Of a stretch of DNA of 64,000 nucleotides, positions 33,482-42,430 are shown in pieces (position 1 is the stretch's first letter; the number at the start of each line of letters is the position of its first letter). The notes beneath the pieces were generated by a model. It was given only the letters and a program-made list of their open reading frames with translations, was not told the origin of the DNA and ran no database searches. The position numbers and the translations under genes are program-made. The stretch is from Sellimonas sp963559135 (GTDB lineage: Bacteria > Bacillota > Clostridia > Lachnospirales > Lachnospiraceae): assembly GCA_963559135.1 (NCBI GenBank), contig CAUWJP010000013.1:1-64000 (forward strand), in the 5' to 3' direction.

Positions 33482-34533
33482 TGAAAAAAACCGAAAATAA
33501 AATTCGTCCTGTGTTTCTTCTGATAAGTACTGCTATCATGTTTCTTTTAATGGGAATTACCATTATTTTGTCAAATATAATTGTCATTTTCTGTATAAAA
33601 AATAAATTCATCAGCAGCCCTCCGGAATCCCCTGTCATTTTGCTCCTGATACAAAGTGGATTGATCAGTCTGTTTACCGGCACGCTTTTAACATTTTTGA
33701 TCGGTCGAATCCCCCTTCGACCGATCAATACGATCATTCAGGCTATTCATGACGTGGCTGGAGGAAATTTTAATACAAAACTCCATTTAAATCATCCAAA
33801 AGAATTTCGCAAATTATCAGAATCTTTCAACCAAATGACCGATGAACTTTCTGGAATAGAAATTCTTCGGACCGACTTCATCAATAATTTTTCACACGAA
33901 TTCAAAACACCTATTGTTTCAATTCTCGGATTTGCAAAGCTACTAAAACTAGGAAATATAACAGAGGATGAAAAAACAGAATATCTGAATATTATTATTG
34001 AAGAATCTCAACGGCTGGCCTCTCTTTCTGAGACTGTTTTAAATCTTTCTAGAGTAGAAAGCCTATCCGTACTTTCAGACATACAGTGTTTTAACTTGAG
34101 TGAACAAATACGTCAATCGATTTTAATGTTGGAGCAAAAGTGGGTGAAAAAAAATATCTCTTTTGATTTACAATTGGATGACATCCAAATAACCGGCAAT
34201 CAGCAGCTTTTGAAACAAGTATGGATGAACCTCATCGATAATGCGGTGAAATTTTCCCCTTCCGATTCTACAGTAACGATCACTTTGGATAAAATTCGTG
34301 ATGAAGCCATTTTCTCTGTAAAAGATAAGGGTCCAGGTATGAATACCCGAACCCAACAATATATTTTTGACAAATTTTATCAAGGTGATTCTTCACACTC
34401 TTCAGAAGGAAATGGTCTTGGCCTTCCATTAGTAAGAAAAATTGTTCTTCTACACAATGGATCCATCTCGGTAAAAAGCCAGTCCAACACAGGAAGTATT
34501 TTTATCATACGACTTCCTATTCATCCCGACTGA
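33481..34533 (+). CDS. Sensor histidine kinase
   Basis: A 350-residue membrane kinase. Two transmembrane helices (about 10-40 and 51-75) with a very short extracytoplasmic loop of about ten residues, a HAMP region (80-125), phosphoacceptor His139 in FSHEFKTP, N box LIDNAVKF, G1 DKGPGMN and G2 GLGLPLV. The tiny loop resembles intramembrane-sensing kinases that detect envelope stress or work with ABC transporters. Partner of the upstream regulator. Confidence 0.93.
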   Translation: MKKTENKIRPVFLLISTAIMFLLMGITIILSNIIVIFCIKNKFISSPPESPVILLLIQSGLISLFTGTLLTFLIGRIPLRPINTIIQAIHDVAGGNFNTKLHLNHPKEFRKLSESFNQMTDELSGIEILRTDFINNFSHEFKTPIVSILGFAKLLKLGNITEDEKTEYLNIIIEESQRLASLSETVLNLSRVESLSVLSDIQCFNLSEQIRQSILMLEQKWVKKNISFDLQLDDIQITGNQQLLKQVWMNLIDNAVKFSPSDSTVTITLDKIRDEAIFSVKDKGPGMNTRTQQYIFDKFYQGDSSHSSEGNGLGLPLVRKIVLLHNGSISVKSQSNTGSIFIIRLPIHPD

Positions 34534-34569
34534 TTGTATTTTGCTTTCTTGCGCTCATCTTCATTTCAG

Positions 34570-34593
34570 GAGGTCTGCATCCCCAGACCTCCG
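34570..34593. terminator. Hairpin between convergent operons
   Basis: A perfect 9-bp stem (34570-34578 with 34585-34593) with a 6-nt loop, between the kinase stop at 34533 and the DUF4340 stop at 34600. T-runs are weak on both sides, so its strength is uncertain. Confidence 0.55.
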
Positions 34594-34599
34594 ATTGAT

Positions 34600-35958
34600 T
34601 TATTCTTCTTTTGCGCTTTCTCCCAGTACTACCGAATTAATTGCTTCTTTTAATGATACAACATCTTCTCTATTTACACAGTTCAGAGTTTCCCCATTCA
34701 ATACCGGAATACAATAAGTTCCATCATACTGGTAAAACGTAAGTTCAACTTCTTTGTTATCCTCTGTATTCCGATGAAATGTAAGTTTCAATTCCTCTTT
34801 CCTGCTATCAGATTCTTCTTTTTCTTTTTTCTCTATTGTGACAGAGGATAATTCTTCAAGAACATCTTCAAATTCAATTTTCTTGCCATCAAAAGTATAT
34901 GTGAATTCCTCGTCTCCTGTATTACTCAATTCAATTGTATAGATGCTTCCATCCATTTCCACATCAATGCTGTCTACCGTTTCCCAATTCAACATAATGA
35001 CTTCATCGGGCTGAAGTTCTTTATATGAAGCGTTTACTGCTGCATCATATACCTCAGAATCAATCTTGTATATAATATCGGAATCTTTTAACCTCGCATA
35101 ATACTCATCTTCAACGGTTCCTACTTCATAGCTGAATTCCTTCTTTTCACCTTCTTTATCTTTGTATTTAATTGTAACAGATGCTGATGGTTCATCTAAT
35201 CCATAACTGCTCAGTTCTGTCTCTTCCGCATGGTAATCCACGCAGGCTGACCATGTAAAATTGGATAGAGTATCAAAAGTATCCTTTGTGAGATCATTAT
35301 CCAAGTTTCGATAAGAATCATCCTCTTTTATATAATATGTATATACGTCACTATAACAATATCCACTGTTTTCCTTGTAAACAATTTTCATAGAACTTTC
35401 ATTTTCAATTGAAACTGATATAATTGTGTTCATTTCCGGTACTTCTTCCTCCTGAACAAGATCCAGCAGAGAATACGATATTTTATCAATCAATTCCGAA
35501 TCTGTCAGATATACATAATCATCTCCTGTAGATACATACACCTCTCCATCGGAAAATGTTTCATCACCAATCGCTATCTCATAAGTTTCCTCTTCCGTTT
35601 CAATTGTTAATGTATACTTTGGGTCACTCAAACCGTAAATACTGAGATTTTTAACATCATTTACTTTTTTGTCAGAAGTAATGTTGGAAAGTTCTTCAGC
35701 AATATCACTTAATTTTTCCTGGTCTACCGGCATTTCAGTATCATTATCATATTCCCATTTTTCATCTGTGTAATGGAAGGATACCTCTCCATCATAATTC
35801 CATGACAATGCTGTAATCTCAGAACTATCCAGCTCAACCAATACAGTCTCTTCACCCACCATTTCTTCTTCAAAGTCTATCCGTGAAATAATAAATACGG
35901 CAGCAACACACACCAGCAGAACACCTGATAATATCATCAACCTTTTCTGACGCTTCAT
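34600..35958 (-). CDS. DUF4340 domain-containing lipid-facing accessory protein of Gld-like ABC system
   Basis: A 452-residue protein with an N-terminal membrane helix (about 7-24) and a large outside region. It contains two copies of a DUF4340-like unit: YGLSDPKYTLTIE ... DDYVYLTDSELIDKI and YGLDEPSASVTIK ... DEYYARLKDSDIIYKI. The protein is strongly acidic. Its ATG overlaps the stop of the GldG-like gene by four bases, and DUF4340 proteins regularly follow GldA-F-G type ABC systems. No enzymatic motif is visible; a substrate-binding or scaffold role at the membrane is inferred. Confidence 0.8.
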   Translation of the reverse strand: MKRQKRLMILSGVLLVCVAAVFIISRIDFEEEMVGEETVLVELDSSEITALSWNYDGEVSFHYTDEKWEYDNDTEMPVDQEKLSDIAEELSNITSDKKVNDVKNLSIYGLSDPKYTLTIETEEETYEIAIGDETFSDGEVYVSTGDDYVYLTDSELIDKISYSLLDLVQEEEVPEMNTIISVSIENESSMKIVYKENSGYCYSDVYTYYIKEDDSYRNLDNDLTKDTFDTLSNFTWSACVDYHAEETELSSYGLDEPSASVTIKYKDKEGEKKEFSYEVGTVEDEYYARLKDSDIIYKIDSEVYDAAVNASYKELQPDEVIMLNWETVDSIDVEMDGSIYTIELSNTGDEEFTYTFDGKKIEFEDVLEELSSVTIEKKEKEESDSRKEELKLTFHRNTEDNKEVELTFYQYDGTYCIPVLNGETLNCVNREDVVSLKEAINSVVLGESAKEE

Positions 35959-37415
35959 CTACGCTTCCTCCTTATTACAACAATAATTCCTATGAGCAGA
36001 TAAATGGCTGGAACTATCCCGATCGTTACTACTTTAATCAGTGATGCATCACTTGTGCTGACAGTAAGATATTCGTTTGTAAGACTCTTGGAACGAACTG
36101 AAATACTATCATCTTTCTCACACATCATCTCCAAAGCATTCAATACAAAATCTTCATTTGCATCGGAAGAATAAGAATTATAAGATTCTTCCAACAATTC
36201 TGATGAGGCGATCCACACAAGCTGCATCTGATTATCATTTTCTACTTCTTTTGTAATTAACGCTGCAAGTGTCAACGGCCCTTCTATATCTCCTTCTTCT
36301 TTTTCATATGTGGCAATATCATATCCTTCTTCTTTAAGATAGGATTCATCCGAGGATTCAAGAAGTGAAGTTACCGTTACATCTTCTGAGACGGATGAAA
36401 GGTCAAGAGCTTTTGATACTGGCATAATCACATGATAGTTATCAGAAATCAATGGATCTGTAATCTCACTGGAATTCATATCCGGCATCAGAAGTACCGG
36501 CGAATTAAACACATAATGATCTGTGCTGGAATCAATCACCACTCCTTCCTGAATAGAAATTGCATAATACTCTGCCACAGCATTCAGATTAGTCAATTCA
36601 TTTTCTTCCGCTGTTCCGCTAATAATCAGTACTCTTCCTCCATTTTCCAGAAAGTCGATCAACATATCCTTTTCTTCCGCTGAAATATCTGTAGATGGAG
36701 CATGAATCAAAATACATTCCACATCTTCTGGTACAGATTCATAGTTTAACAACGAAATTGTCTCTGTTTCAAGATTATCTCGCTCCAACGCCTCTGTAAA
36801 ACTTTCCGAAAATTCCGTCTCTCCATGTCCTTCCAGAACATGAATTACCGGAAGTTCTTCTGTCGTACAGTAAGAGATTGCGGAAGTAATCAGGCTTTCT
36901 CCTGCAAATTTATCGGCACTAGAGTACATAGAGTAATACGAGCTGCTGCTCATCTCATACATATTTTCATAACTGATATAGCGGTATTTTTCTCCACATT
37001 CAACAATTATAGAATTATTATATACCGTCTCATCTGTATAAGAATTTGTAAAATCCGGATTCAAATCCGGATCTTTTTTGATCACAGAAACACGATTACT
37101 GTAATCCTCATAATTATGAAGCAGCTTCTCTACATATTCATCTTCTTCTCCGCTTGCAACTATCCAGTAAATTTTGATATCCTCTTCTAATGAACTTAAA
37201 AGTACCTTAGACTGGCTTGAAATAGAATACAACTGATTTGCAGTAAGGTCTTCCTGTACATAACTGTCTGGAAAAAAACTAAGGCCAACATTTACAAGAA
37301 CAAGGATGGCAAGTACGATTATCGTCATAAAAAAGCTGTAACTTCCCGCTTTAGTTGATCTTGTTCCAAATGTATCTTTTGTTTTTTTCATATAATCTTT
37401 GATTGGAATCTTCAT
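35955..37415 (-). CDS. GldG family ABC-system protein
   Basis: A 486-residue protein with membrane helices at both ends (about 26-47 and 458-480) and a soluble outside domain between them. The start of the domain (LTANQLYSISSQSKVLLSSLEEDIKIYW) and ILIHAPSTDISAEEKDMLIDFLENGGRVLII are typical of the GldG/ABC-2 auxiliary family related to DUF4350 and IFT52-like folds. It overlaps its neighbours by one and four bases. In Bacteroidota GldG is part of gliding machinery; in Firmicutes the homologous complex has no known substrate. Confidence 0.85.
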   Translation of the reverse strand: MKIPIKDYMKKTKDTFGTRSTKAGSYSFFMTIIVLAILVLVNVGLSFFPDSYVQEDLTANQLYSISSQSKVLLSSLEEDIKIYWIVASGEEDEYVEKLLHNYEDYSNRVSVIKKDPDLNPDFTNSYTDETVYNNSIIVECGEKYRYISYENMYEMSSSSYYSMYSSADKFAGESLITSAISYCTTEELPVIHVLEGHGETEFSESFTEALERDNLETETISLLNYESVPEDVECILIHAPSTDISAEEKDMLIDFLENGGRVLIISGTAEENELTNLNAVAEYYAISIQEGVVIDSSTDHYVFNSPVLLMPDMNSSEITDPLISDNYHVIMPVSKALDLSSVSEDVTVTSLLESSDESYLKEEGYDIATYEKEEGDIEGPLTLAALITKEVENDNQMQLVWIASSELLEESYNSYSSDANEDFVLNALEMMCEKDDSISVRSKSLTNEYLTVSTSDASLIKVVTIGIVPAIYLLIGIIVVIRRKRR

Positions 37416-38278
37416 TAGTTATATCTCCTTTTCTCAAGTGACTGAACAGTTAAAAATAAGAAAAACAGAATGACGCTTATAAAATAAACAATATGGGTAT
37501 AATCAAAAATTCCATCTACAAATTCATAAAAGCGTTCATAAACCGAAAGATTTTCCAGAATTCTCGGAAACAGTCCTTCAAACCATTCATTTTTATACAG
37601 GTAAAGACCTACCGTCACAATAAATGTAGCACCACCAATTCCACTAGCCAGCAAAGAATTCCCTGTCATGTGTTTTATCAAGAATGTCAGAATCAACTCC
37701 ACAATTACAATTGCCACAAAAGAACCATACGCCGAAGTTGCCACATATTCCGCCAAGGTAACCATATAATAATTCAATGCCATCAGTGCAAAACAAATTC
37801 CTGCCGCCATCGGTTGCGATTCTGTAATAGAGGAAATAAATATTCCCATAGCAAGAAGCGAAGCTGCTAACATCATAAAAGCAAACAATGATCCAAATGC
37901 TGTTGGAAGGTACAGATTCCCATAATTTTTCAAAATCATTGGATATACGATCACAATACACATTGGAAAAACGGATGCAAGAAAGACTGCAAGAAATTTT
38001 CCTATTACGATCTGTGTCGTTGAAATTGGCAGAGAATATAATAGTTGATCCGTCTTCTGTTTCTTTTCTTCTGCAATAATTCTCATTGTAACAATTGGAA
38101 TAATAATAATAAAAGCAAATGAAGCACCCATCAACGCATATTCAAAATTTGCATAACTGCTGTTGAGATTGTAGTACATCATATAAATTGCTACAAAAAA
38201 TAGAAGAAAGGCACCGTAAACATAGGCTGTCAGTCCTGAAAATAGCATTCTTATTTCATTTCGGAATACTGCTGTCAT
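37415..38278 (-). CDS. ABC-2 type permease (GldF-like)
   Basis: A 287-residue membrane protein with about six helices, starting MTAVFRNEIRMLFSGLTAYVYG, as in GldF/NosY-type permeases. RIIAEEKKQKTDQLLYSLPIS is the conserved cytoplasmic loop that contacts the ATPase. The ATG overlaps the ATPase stop by four bases and the stop overlaps the GldG-like start by one. Confidence 0.9.
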   Translation of the reverse strand: MTAVFRNEIRMLFSGLTAYVYGAFLLFFVAIYMMYYNLNSSYANFEYALMGASFAFIIIIPIVTMRIIAEEKKQKTDQLLYSLPISTTQIVIGKFLAVFLASVFPMCIVIVYPMILKNYGNLYLPTAFGSLFAFMMLAASLLAMGIFISSITESQPMAAGICFALMALNYYMVTLAEYVATSAYGSFVAIVIVELILTFLIKHMTGNSLLASGIGGATFIVTVGLYLYKNEWFEGLFPRILENLSVYERFYEFVDGIFDYTHIVYFISVILFFLFLTVQSLEKRRYN

Positions 38279-39291
38279 AATACTTTTTCCTCCTCACTTT
38301 CAACTGAAACTTCTTCCACTTCTGGTATTTCATTCTGCTGATGACTATTTTCATCCTCTGAATTTGTTAACTCTATAAAAATTTCCTCCAGATTTGCCTT
38401 GATCGTATTAATCTTTAAAAGTGCTCTATTTTCTTTTGCAAATTTCAATGATAAAACTTTTCTGATTTCAAATTCTTTCTCTGGTGTCGTTTCAATAACA
38501 ATTTCAAGGATCCCATCTTCACGCTCTGTATAATTTACTTTTTCTATCTCTTCAAATTCTTTAAGAATCTTTTCAGATTCATCTTTTGATGCATCTGTCC
38601 ACACTTCAGTTAACGTCTTTGGAACCATCATCTTTTCCAGATTCTCTGCCGTATCGTATGCAATCAGATTTCCTTGCGAAATAATAAGAATCTCATCACA
38701 CATATTCTGCACCTCGGATAATATATGGCTGCTCAATATAACAGTATGTCTTTCTCCGAGAGACATGATCAGGTCACGAATTTCAACAACCTGAATCGGA
38801 TCCAACCCAACTGTCGGTTCATCCAAAATGATCACCTTGGGATTTCCAATCAGTGTCTGTGCGATTCCAACACGCTGTCTGTATCCTTTAGAAAGATTTT
38901 TGATCAGACGATCTGCCACATCGATAATTTGTGTCTCAACCATTATTTTAGTAATTTCTTCATCAATCTTATCCCCAGGAACTTTTTTCGCCCTTGCAAC
39001 AAATCGTAAATATTCTCTTGGTGTTTCTTCCAGATAAAGAGGCGGTTGTTCAGGCAAATATCCGATCTGCTTTTTTGCCTCAATAGGATGTTCAAAAATA
39101 TCATAGCCTCCAATTGCGACTGTTCCTGAGGTGGCAGAAAGACATCCCGTCATAATATTCATTGTAGTCGACTTCCCTGCTCCATTTGGCCCCAGAAAAC
39201 CACATACTGTTCCATCCTGAACAGTAAAAGAAATATTATCAACTGCTTTGTGATCTCCATAAAATTTTGTCAGATTTTTGACCTCGATCAT
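38275..39291 (-). CDS. ABC transporter ATP-binding protein (GldA-like)
   Basis: A 338-residue ATPase: Walker A GPNGAGKS, Q-loop YLPEQPPLY, signature LSKGYRQR, Walker B VIILDEP and H-loop LSSHIL, then a C-terminal extension of about 100 residues ending in an acidic tail. The ATG at 39291 is chosen over a longer frame because GGAAAGGA precedes it and the product begins MIEVKNLTKFYG. First gene of the four-gene Gld-like operon. Confidence 0.92.
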   Translation of the reverse strand: MIEVKNLTKFYGDHKAVDNISFTVQDGTVCGFLGPNGAGKSTTMNIMTGCLSATSGTVAIGGYDIFEHPIEAKKQIGYLPEQPPLYLEETPREYLRFVARAKKVPGDKIDEEITKIMVETQIIDVADRLIKNLSKGYRQRVGIAQTLIGNPKVIILDEPTVGLDPIQVVEIRDLIMSLGERHTVILSSHILSEVQNMCDEILIISQGNLIAYDTAENLEKMMVPKTLTEVWTDASKDESEKILKEFEEIEKVNYTEREDGILEIVIETTPEKEFEIRKVLSLKFAKENRALLKINTIKANLEEIFIELTNSEDENSHQQNEIPEVEEVSVESEEEKVL

Positions 39292-39349
39292 GATCTTATC
39301 CTTTCCTTGTACACTGATTTTTTTAATCAAAATACAATATGTTTTACTT

Positions 39350-39382
39350 ATCATAGCCGTACTTTTTAAACTAAATTTAAAC
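39350..39382 (-). promoter_or_regulatory. Gld-like ABC operon promoter with direct repeat
   Basis: On the minus strand GTTTA (39382-39378), six bases, GTTTA (39371-39367), eleven bases, then TATGAT (39355-39350). No consensus -35 is present; the repeat occupies its place. Spacing to the -10 equals that in the two-component promoter at 32718-32750. Confidence 0.6.
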
Positions 39383-39460
39383 TTTTGAATTGTAATTTTG
39401 AATTATCTGTGAACTCTTATTTCACCTTACTGACCAAAAAAAAGATCAATATGTAATAAA

Positions 39461-39494
39461 AAAAACCACAAAAGCAACCGCTTTTGTGGTTTTT
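39461..39494 (-). terminator. Terminator after the DUF368 gene
   Basis: A perfect 15-bp stem (39461-39475 with 39480-39494), 4-nt loop, A-run before and T-run after, so active in both directions. The rest of 39383-39521 is AT-rich without a gene. Confidence 0.9.
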
Positions 39495-39521
39495 TATATT
39501 TCATCAGAAAATTTTCTGACA

Positions 39522-40400
39522 TTATTTTCTGGAAACTCCTTTTTCTTTCATTAACTGCATCCCCAGGACAAGAACAACTCCTACAACTGCTGCAATAATA
39601 TGGAAACTTCCTAAAGTCATTGCTTTCTGAGGAATTTCCAGTGTAGTAGGCCCCATAACAATCGCATAAAATGATCCGATCATCATTCCGAGAATCATGT
39701 AGACTGTCTGTGTCCTGAATTTCTCAAGGCATACTTTAATAATTTTCACAACGGTAACAGCTCCAGCCAAAATACCGCATCCAAAAAACACAAGACATGG
39801 AAGATAAGCTAATTCCAACGAAAGTACTCCTTTAACTGCTGTAATCACAGGAATATAAGCTCCAAAGATCAAAAGCAACGTGGAACCGGAAATACCAGGC
39901 AGAAACATGGCAGAAATTGCAATCATCCCTATAAAAAACAGTTTTACCGCCAAACCGATTGAGAAATGACTCAAATCCATAGAGCCGTCTGCGATCTGGC
40001 TGTTTGCCCAGGTAATTCCAGCTACCAGGACAATTCCAATAAGACAGAAAAAAATACCTTTTGTTACATCCCTGAAACTTTCTTTCTCTTCCATGATAAT
40101 CAATGGAATGGCACCAGCTATAAAACCAATAAATACTGAGCTGACTATGTAGATATGGCTTTCAAACAATGCCGAAAGAACCAATACCGCCATAATCATA
40201 CCAACAGCCCATCCGATTCCTATTTTGATTAAATACCTTAACGCAGTCTTTTTCTTCTTCATCTTGCCGAAAGCCAGATCATGGATAGAACCGATAAATC
40301 GATCATAAAATCCCATTATAAAGGCTACAGTTCCTCCGGATACGCCTGGTACGCTATCGGCAAGTGCCATACAAAAACCATTTATTCCTTCTCTTAACAT
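39522..40400 (-). CDS. DUF368 polyprenyl-phosphate transporter
   Basis: A 292-residue membrane protein with eight or more helices, with the DUF368 signatures GFCMALADSVPGVSGGTVAFIMGFYDRF near the N-terminus and FLPGISGSTLLLIFGAY in the second half, two related re-entrant-type motifs. DUF368 (PopT) proteins recycle undecaprenyl phosphate across the membrane for wall synthesis (established for other Firmicutes). The ATG at 40400 is chosen since AGGAGG lies four bases upstream; the longer frame is unsupported. Transcribed from between the tsf terminator and its start. Confidence 0.9.
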   Translation of the reverse strand: MLREGINGFCMALADSVPGVSGGTVAFIMGFYDRFIGSIHDLAFGKMKKKKTALRYLIKIGIGWAVGMIMAVLVLSALFESHIYIVSSVFIGFIAGAIPLIIMEEKESFRDVTKGIFFCLIGIVLVAGITWANSQIADGSMDLSHFSIGLAVKLFFIGMIAISAMFLPGISGSTLLLIFGAYIPVITAVKGVLSLELAYLPCLVFFGCGILAGAVTVVKIIKVCLEKFRTQTVYMILGMMIGSFYAIVMGPTTLEIPQKAMTLGSFHIIAAVVGVVLVLGMQLMKEKGVSRK

Positions 40401-40436
40401 ATATCCTCCTGCAAATGCATCACAATAAGAATACAG

Positions 40437-40472
40437 AAAAAGTCCCTGCACGAGCAACCTCATGTTAGGGAC
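40437..40472 (-). terminator. Terminator after tsf
   Basis: On the minus strand GTCCCT pairs with AGGGAC (outer stem, 40472-40442) around an inner stem of CATGAG with CTCGTG (one G-T pair), then TTTTT (40441-40437). It separates tsf from the DUF368 gene. Confidence 0.8.
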
Positions 40473-40538
40473 CCCTTCCTGTTATTTGTCATGTTTTATG
40501 CGAAACGGTCACATTCCGTCAGCCTTGTAATTGATCAA

Positions 40539-41459
40539 TTACATACCAGCCTGAGCTGCTACTTCTGCTGCAAAGTCGTCAACTTTCTTTTCGATTCCTT
40601 CGCCTGTTTCAAAACGAACGAATTTCTTAACAGTAACTTCTGCGTTGTTCTCTTTTGCAACTTTTTCTACGTATTTTCCAACTGTCAGGTCGCTGTCCTG
40701 AACGTATACCTGATCTAACAGACAGAATTCTTTGAGCTCTTTGTTGAGACGTCCGATGATCATCTTTTCGATGATGTTCTCCGGCTTGTTCGGATTTTCT
40801 TTCTTTGCCTGAGCAAGAAGGATTTCTTTTTCATGATCCATGAATTCCTGAGAAACTTCATCACGGGATACATACTTCGGAGACATAGCTGCTACCTGCA
40901 TTGCTACGTTCTTTAAGCATGCTTTGATTTCATCGTTTACAACGTTTGTATCAGCTTCTACAAGAACACCGATTCTTCCGCCACCGTGAATGTATGCAAC
41001 AACGCATCCCTCAGATGTGATTTTCTCAAATCTTCTGATGTTTAATTTTTCTCCGATAACAGAAATCTTTTCTGTCAGAGCATCCTGAACTGTCTTTGAC
41101 GGATCTGCATTCCAAGCTTCAGCCATGAATGCGTCCATATCAGCTGCTTCTGTATTCAGAGCCTGATTTACTACAGCATCAACAAATCCCTGGAACTCTG
41201 CGTTCTTTGCAACGAAGTCTGTTTCTGAGTTTACTTCTACGATTGCTGCTACCTTGTCATCTTTTACAGCTGCTTTTACAAGACCTTCTGCTGCGATTCT
41301 TCCAGCTTTCTTCTCAGCCTTTGCCTGACCATTTTTTCTTAAATATTCAACGGCTGCATCCATGTCGCCGTTTGTTTCATTAAGAGCTTTTTTACAGTCC
41401 ATCATTCCTGCGCCTGTCATTTCTCTTAATTCTTTTACCATGCTTGCTGTAACTGCCAT
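40539..41459 (-). CDS. tsf: Elongation factor Ts
   Basis: A 306-residue guanine-nucleotide exchange factor for EF-Tu. The N-terminal UBA-like module and the signature LREMTGAGMMDCKKALNE (residues 10-27) are clear, as is the TDFVAKN motif near 80-86. Full length for a bacterial EF-Ts. It follows rpsB by 34 bases in the usual rpsB-tsf order, with AGGAGG before the ATG, and ends at a strong terminator. Confidence 0.97.
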   Translation of the reverse strand: MAVTASMVKELREMTGAGMMDCKKALNETNGDMDAAVEYLRKNGQAKAEKKAGRIAAEGLVKAAVKDDKVAAIVEVNSETDFVAKNAEFQGFVDAVVNQALNTEAADMDAFMAEAWNADPSKTVQDALTEKISVIGEKLNIRRFEKITSEGCVVAYIHGGGRIGVLVEADTNVVNDEIKACLKNVAMQVAAMSPKYVSRDEVSQEFMDHEKEILLAQAKKENPNKPENIIEKMIIGRLNKELKEFCLLDQVYVQDSDLTVGKYVEKVAKENNAEVTVKKFVRFETGEGIEKKVDDFAAEVAAQAGM

Positions 41460-41493
41460 TTTGCTTTCCTCCTGAATCTTAGTACGAAATGGA

Positions 41494-42249
41494 TTATTCT
41501 TCTACAGTTTCTTCTGCTTCTTCAACTGCTTCTGCAACTTCGCCTTCGAATACTTCTTCGCCAGTTGCTCCCTGATTTGCTTCTACAACAGCGTCTGCCA
41601 TCTTGGAAACGATCAGTTTAACTGCTCTGATTGCATCGTCATTTCCCGGGATCACATAATCCAGTTCTTCCGGATCACAGTTTGTATCTGCGATACCGAT
41701 CAGCGGAATTCCAAGTGTATGTGCTTCCTGAACACAGATTCTTTCTTTCTTAGGATCTACTACGAAAATAGCGTCCGGCAGTCTCTTCATGTCCTTGATA
41801 CCACCAAGGTTTTTCTCAAGTTTTTCCCATTCTTTCTTTAATGCGATAACTTCTTTCTTCGGAAGCACATCAAATGTTCCATCTTCAGCCATTGCTTCGA
41901 TCTCTTTTAAACGCTCGATTCTGCTCTGGATTGTCTTGAAGTTTGTCAGCATACCGCCAAGCCATCTTTCGTTTACATAGAACATTCCGCAACGCTCTGC
42001 TTCTGTCTTGATAGCATCCTGAGCCTGTTTCTTAGTTCCTACGAAAAGGATTGTGCCGCCTTCTGCTGCGATATCGGATACTGCCCGATAAGCCTCATCT
42101 ACTTTTCCAACGGATTTCTGTAAATCGATGATGTAGATTCCGTTTCTCTCTGTGTAGATGTACTCAGCCATCTTAGGGTTCCATCTTCTTGTCTGATGTC
42201 CAAAATGAACACCGGCTTCCAAAAGTTGTTTCATTGAAATAACGCTCAT
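41494..42249 (-). CDS. rpsB: 30S ribosomal protein S2
   Basis: A 251-residue small-subunit protein. MKQLLEAGVHFGHQTRRWNPKM at the start and FVGTKKQAQ, NERWLGGMLTNF, LPDAIFVVDP are S2 hallmarks; the acidic C-terminal tail (GEVAEAVEEAEETVEE) is a common variable extension. The ATG at 42249 is chosen because GGAGG lies seven bases upstream; the open frame reaches further into the structured leader. First gene of rpsB-tsf. Confidence 0.97.
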   Translation of the reverse strand: MSVISMKQLLEAGVHFGHQTRRWNPKMAEYIYTERNGIYIIDLQKSVGKVDEAYRAVSDIAAEGGTILFVGTKKQAQDAIKTEAERCGMFYVNERWLGGMLTNFKTIQSRIERLKEIEAMAEDGTFDVLPKKEVIALKKEWEKLEKNLGGIKDMKRLPDAIFVVDPKKERICVQEAHTLGIPLIGIADTNCDPEELDYVIPGNDDAIRAVKLIVSKMADAVVEANQGATGEEVFEGEVAEAVEEAEETVEE

Positions 42250-42282
42250 GTTTTTTCCTCCATATTTGTGGTTTTTTACTTC

Positions 42283-42344
42283 CGCATGTTTCTGCCCTTC
42301 GGAACCGCACTTCGTGCCGGCACCGCCGAAAGTAACCGCATGCG
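42283..42344 (-). ncRNA. Structured 5' leader of rpsB
   Basis: A long imperfect hairpin in the rpsB leader: CGCATG pairs (42283-42288 with 42339-42344), then TTCGG with CCGAA (42298-42302 with 42326-42330), then GCAC with GTGC (42307-42310 with 42314-42317). It lies between the promoter and the ribosome site and could be a feedback site for S2, as known for rpsB leaders in other bacteria; no family match was tested. Confidence 0.45.
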
Positions 42345-42364
42345 TGTTTTTTTGCAACATTCGT

Positions 42365-42393
42365 AGTATAACATAGAAAAAACGGCCATGCAA
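42365..42393 (-). promoter_or_regulatory. rpsB promoter
   Basis: Minus strand TTGCAT (42393-42388), 17-bp spacer, TATACT (42370-42365) with an extended TG. The -35 lies in the loop of the terminator hairpin of the upstream gene. Confidence 0.55.
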
Positions 42394-42404
42394 GCCGTTT
42401 TTTC
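42376..42404 (-). terminator. Terminator after the NlpC/P60 gene
   Basis: A perfect 11-bp stem (42376-42386 with 42394-42404) with a 7-nt loop, A-run and T-run on either side. Stop of the hydrolase gene is at 42431. Confidence 0.88.
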
Positions 42405-42430
42405 ATGAATTCCTATATTTTACGTCGATT

